DNA from: Pelodera strongyloides
Lineage: Eukaryota; Nematoda; Chromadorea; Rhabditida; Rhabditidae
Length of the DNA: 64,000 nucleotides
Assembly: GCA_036852015.1 (NCBI GenBank)
Contig: JAANDG010000181.1
Location: 1 to 64,000, forward strand
Direction of reading: 5' to 3'
Shown: positions 60,601-64,000 of the stretch, one piece after another
Layout: each line of letters opens with the position of its first letter
How positions within the stretch are numbered: position 1 is the stretch's first letter
Notes under the pieces: generated by a model
The model's input: only the letters and a program-made list of their open reading frames with translations
What the model was told of the DNA's origin: nothing
Databases searched by the model: none
Translations under genes and position numbers: made by a program

Positions 60601-63600
60601 TTTTCTCTGGATCTGGGGCGGAACTCACTCCCCAGATCTCTGGATCTGGGGCGGAACTCACTCCCCAGATCTCTGGATCTGGGGCGGAACTCACTCCCCA
60701 GATCCTGATGTGAGTCATTTATTAGTTAATCGTTTTTATGATAATTGTTTTGTGGCCATAATTTGCGTCTTGTCAGTCTTGGCAGTCTTGTGAGCCATAT
60801 ATTTATTGATAGAAAATATGCAATATGCAGTCAATTTAGTTTATACAATTTAGAACAACGCCGGCAACTTCTCCTGGAACGCACTCGACGTAATAATAAG
60901 AAAGCTGACATTGAGCAGTTGGCTGATGTATGTTTTTTTCTATGAAAGTTGTAGTATTTGGCAGCCTTATAAGAAAGTAAGTAGAAATCAATAATGGTCA
61001 GTTAGATCTGGCGGCGATAACAAACCTTTCAAACATTGCTATTTGAAAAGTTGAACTTGTACTTATTAACTTGAGAAGAATGATAAATTTCTTAAATAGT
61101 ACAATTACATTATGTTCTAATTGTGCTATTATAGATTACGGTTACCCGGAAACAGGAGGAGTTTACCGATTCCGTAACGTATAGGAGATGTGAGTGAGCC
61201 CAAATTCTTCAAACATCATTGTTCTGGGGTTTCTGTTGATTGTTGATGAGCCGTTTAAATGTCCAATTAGGGATATTTCCAGTCTACGTGAACTCTCCCT
61301 GTCGTATAGGGGTGTCATAGGTTGTCCCTTTCACAAAAGAAGCGTATTGCTATGTTTACTGATTGTCCCTTTACATAAGAAGCGTAAGTGTGAGTAAACC
61401 GAACGCGAACAAACATCGACAGCAACTGATCTGTCTGTATCTGTGGGGGTCTCGAGCAAGAACAGTTTGAGAATTAAGAACTCAATAGCCCCACTTCTGA
61501 TTTCGTAATCATTAATGTTGTGTCTTAGCATTAGTTTAGTTGTCAGCTGGCTGAGTATAGAAAATCATTATTTTCTTCACAGAGTGTGTTTCAGACTGAT
61601 CTTTGGCTCGTATTAAATGTTTCCTATTTAGTTATTCGTCAGAAGGAGGAGATTGATCGAAACGCATTGAATGAGTCAGAGGTCCGCCTCAGAGATTACC
61701 AGAGGGAATTGGCGGAGAAAGCCGTTCATGGGTAAGGTTTACGCCTATTTTGTTATCAGCTTTGGCATTTTTTGCTGCAGGAGTATTTCTTGTTGTCACT
61801 AGTAAATGATGCGGAAAATGTTGTGTTTAGTCAGTCAGTTGAGTTGTTGGGTGAGGGTGAGTGAGTGGCATATGTACAGCCCACCAACATTTCCCAAATA
61901 GCGCTGACTGTTGACTTTTAAGTTTTAAGTTTAGGTTAATTTATTGTATTCCGAAATTCCAATAGATTGTGTTCGAAATTCCAAATTCGCTGAACTGCGC
62001 CTTGCACGCGTAACTATCTGTTGCGTCGATATCCGTCTCCGTTTATTCAGTGTTTGTTTAGAAAGAACACGATCATTGTGGCTCCCACTGGATCGGGAAA
62101 GACATTCGTGGCGGCACACGTGGCAAAGACACACTTCGAGAAGATGCAGAACGAGGGCAAGGTGGCGAGGGTGAGTTGTTTGGTTTACTTTACCTTGGGT
62201 ATAGTATAGGTTAGATGTCTACTTTTTCTGTTTGTGAGTGAGCCAATGTCAGTATTGCGGGTAATGCGCGTTCCGGTGTTTTTCTATTTTATTGTAAACT
62301 TTCTCTGTTTGTTTTATGAAAAATCTTTCTTGTTAATTATGGAATATCAAAGTAATTGAGATATTTCTATAACTGTTTTGGGATCTTTATATTTGTTATG
62401 ATGATATGAGACTTGTATGATTGTACTCATTATACTCGCCACTCGCCTACTCGTATGGTTAGAGTAGGATTTGTCCTCATGAAATAATAAGGCGACGGTA
62501 AAGCCCGTACAGTCTATAAACTAGAGCCATTTCAGGTAGCGTTCATTGTACCAAAGATTCCCCTGGTTCAGCAGCAAGTCGGTGCATTTGATCACTTTTT
62601 CCGTGGGGTAAGTTTTCTTGCTTTTTTTTCGCCTTCTTCTTTTTTACAAACGGATATCAGAGTCTCTTTTTTTTATTATGTTATCTTTTTGTGCCGCGGG
62701 CTTGGCCGCTTGCGAATTATTTATTTAAAGATGTGATACGCGAGCGCTTTGAGTTAATAATCAACATACACGCTCTTGTTGTAAGTCCCAAGAAAATCCT
62801 ACTTTTGTGTCCTTATCTCCTTTCAATAGATCTCATTTGTTTTTCAAACATTTTACTCTGTGTTGGCTTTTGTGCGCATCTCCCTGATGTAATAAATTAT
62901 TATTATTAACATAATTTGTCAGGGTATTTGGAGAGTGCACAAAGCAAGCGTGTTTTAGTGCAAAGAGCATAGTTGAAGGGATCTGCGTACAATTTATTTT
63001 GTTTTCACTGAATCAATTGCAGGACTACAACGTAGTTGGCCTTCATGGTGGACTGACCACTGGAGATACTGAATCGAGAGCGAGTTTGGTTGGAGGCAGC
63101 CATCTAGCCGTGCTCACGCCTCAGATCCTTATGTAAGTGGACTAGTTAATCTTTCATGGTTTTATCGAGTGGCATGTGTTCGGGAAAACTTCCGCTGTAG
63201 CGGTCAAGCCGAAGGTCAATTTTAATAATCCTAAGCACGTTATATTAGACATGGTTGTTTCAGACGATAGTACAATTACTGCGTAGATTCTGCTAGTAGT
63301 TCGTCGAAGGTTCTTTTGCTTCTAGTAATATTTGTATACGTTGTTTTCACAATTAGTTGGAATTTCAGCAATATGTTGCGGTCTGTCCGTCGCTCGGAAC
63401 GCCTCTACGTTTGTGATTTCACGTTGATTATGCTTGATGAATGTCATCACACGATCAAGGAAAGCGCATACAGAGTACTGATGGATATGGTACAGGATTA
63501 TGATAAGGGACCTGTGCCTCAGGTTAGTACACATTATTATCATTGTGGGCAATTTTCATAAGAACCGGTTATCTTCATAATTGTGCTTCTCTTGGGGGAA

Positions 63601-63933
63601 GCATTTTCTTTGGGCAAAAAATAGTATGTTAACGTGAGAGTAGCAGGGAAAACGACAGAAGTTTCCCCTTGAGAAATTGAGTAGTGAATTTTGGTCTTGG
63701 AAAATTGTGGGTTGGGGACATGTTTTTTGGGTTCCGTGTTTGACACGGACTTGATCTTCAGGTGGTTGGCTTCACCGCCTCGTTGGGTATTGGCAAGTCG
63801 ACTGGTTCGAGTATGGTGGACTCGGCCATGCAGCACATCTTCAAACTATGTGCTTCGGTAGGCGTGGCCTCGGTGTCTACTGTATACAAGTATAAGGAGG
63901 AGCTGAATGAGCATGTTAGATTGCCACAGGATG
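57625..63933 (+). CDS. RIG-I-like / Dicer-related helicase, 5' part (15 exons, continues beyond window)
   Basis: Exons: 57625-57784, 58358-58543, 58821-58911, 59373-59433, 59852-59981, 60164-60275, 60401-60471, 60854-60927, 61135-61189, 61632-61731, 62062-62170, 62536-62607, 63023-63132, 63369-63522 and 63762-63933, all in phase, giving 552 residues. Residues 1-313 are helical-looking and charged and match no domain I can name. The helicase starts near [15 protein letters not shown]: motif I APTGSGKT (354-361), Ia [14 protein letters not shown], Ib with GLHGG and LTPQIL, motif II DECHH (467-471) and motif III TAS (500-502). IFKLCAS followed by a variable stretch and LPQ matches the RIG-I/MDA5/DRH helicase 1 ending. 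This family binds double-stranded RNA in the cytoplasm; in nematodes DRH proteins work with Dicer in antiviral RNAi and small-RNA production. Helicase 2 and the C-terminal RNA-binding domain would lie to the right of the window. Confidence 0.93.
58048..58338. mobile_element. MITE-like element ending 19 bases before helicase exon 2
   Basis: Inverted ends TGGGGTCTCGATGTATGGCA and its near complement bound 291 bases of helicase intron 1. The acceptor ATTTATTTCAG follows at 58347-58357, so the branch-point region lies partly in the element. Confidence 0.75.
60605..60705 (+). repeat. Three tandem copies of a 33-bp palindromic unit
   Basis: Each copy is CTCTGGATCTGGGG, CGGAACTCACT, CCCCAGAT, so each can form a stem of eight pairs. 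The copies are identical, which suggests a recent expansion. It lies in a helicase intron. Confidence 0.9.
62690..62910 (+). mobile_element. Probable retroposon 3' end in a helicase intron
   Basis: A stretch unlike its surroundings ends GATGTAATAAATTATTATTATT, the same tail type as TCAATAAATTATTATTATTA near 52185 in a RAB8 intron. Tail form suggests a LINE or SINE end; no coding sequence was identified. Confidence 0.4.
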
Positions 63934-64000
63934 GTGAGTGCTTTGCTTTGTTAGTTTTAACAGCTGGAGTACTAGTTATTATACTATTAGTCCGAAGACA

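Overview
This window is eukaryotic nuclear DNA, most likely from a nematode. The signs are spliced genes with GT-AG introns, interstitial arrays of TTAGGC (the nematode telomere unit; positions 29154-29177 and, inverted, 6040-6057), and a 3' splice acceptor 6-36 bases upstream of the start codon in every gene model, as expected where mRNAs receive a spliced leader. Each gene is broken into short exons. I assembled the models by hand by matching splice sites, reading phase and family motifs. The species cannot be named from this.

Layout: (1) 1-3.8 kb is repeat-rich with no confident gene. (2) 3.8-13.9 kb, minus strand, holds a rhodopsin-like neuropeptide receptor of the FMRFamide/myosuppressin (DMSR) type. 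TM2 to TM7 are clear, the first and last exons are tentative and the TM1 exon was not found. (3) 13.9-30 kb is a gene-poor field of foldback elements with TTAA ends, an 80-bp satellite and microsatellites. (4) 30.0-39.9 kb, plus strand, holds a synaptotagmin-4/11 orthologue. (5) 42.7-48.0 kb, minus strand, holds a DEK chromatin protein of 407 residues in ten exons. (6) 51.1-54.1 kb, minus strand, holds a complete RAB8 GTPase of 211 residues in eight exons ending in CTLL. (7) 57.6 kb to the window edge, plus strand, holds the first 552 residues of a RIG-I-like/Dicer-related DExD/H helicase, cut off inside the helicase core.

The genes are not obviously one pathway. Synaptotagmin-4, RAB8 and the peptide receptor all belong to secretion and signalling biology, DEK to chromatin and the helicase to double-stranded RNA sensing. 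Synaptotagmin and DEK converge, RAB8 and DEK lie in tandem 3 kb apart (too far for a typical nematode operon), and RAB8 and the helicase diverge across a 3.5-kb promoter region made almost entirely of an inverted transposon/SINE duplication.

No bacterial, viral, CRISPR or toxin system was seen. The most interesting points are the acceptor-before-ATG pattern, the RIG-I-like gene with an unrecognised 313-residue N-terminus, the inverted duplication in its promoter region, the cluster of CCGCGG-core foldbacks inside synaptotagmin, and a possible 27-base cassette exon in DEK.
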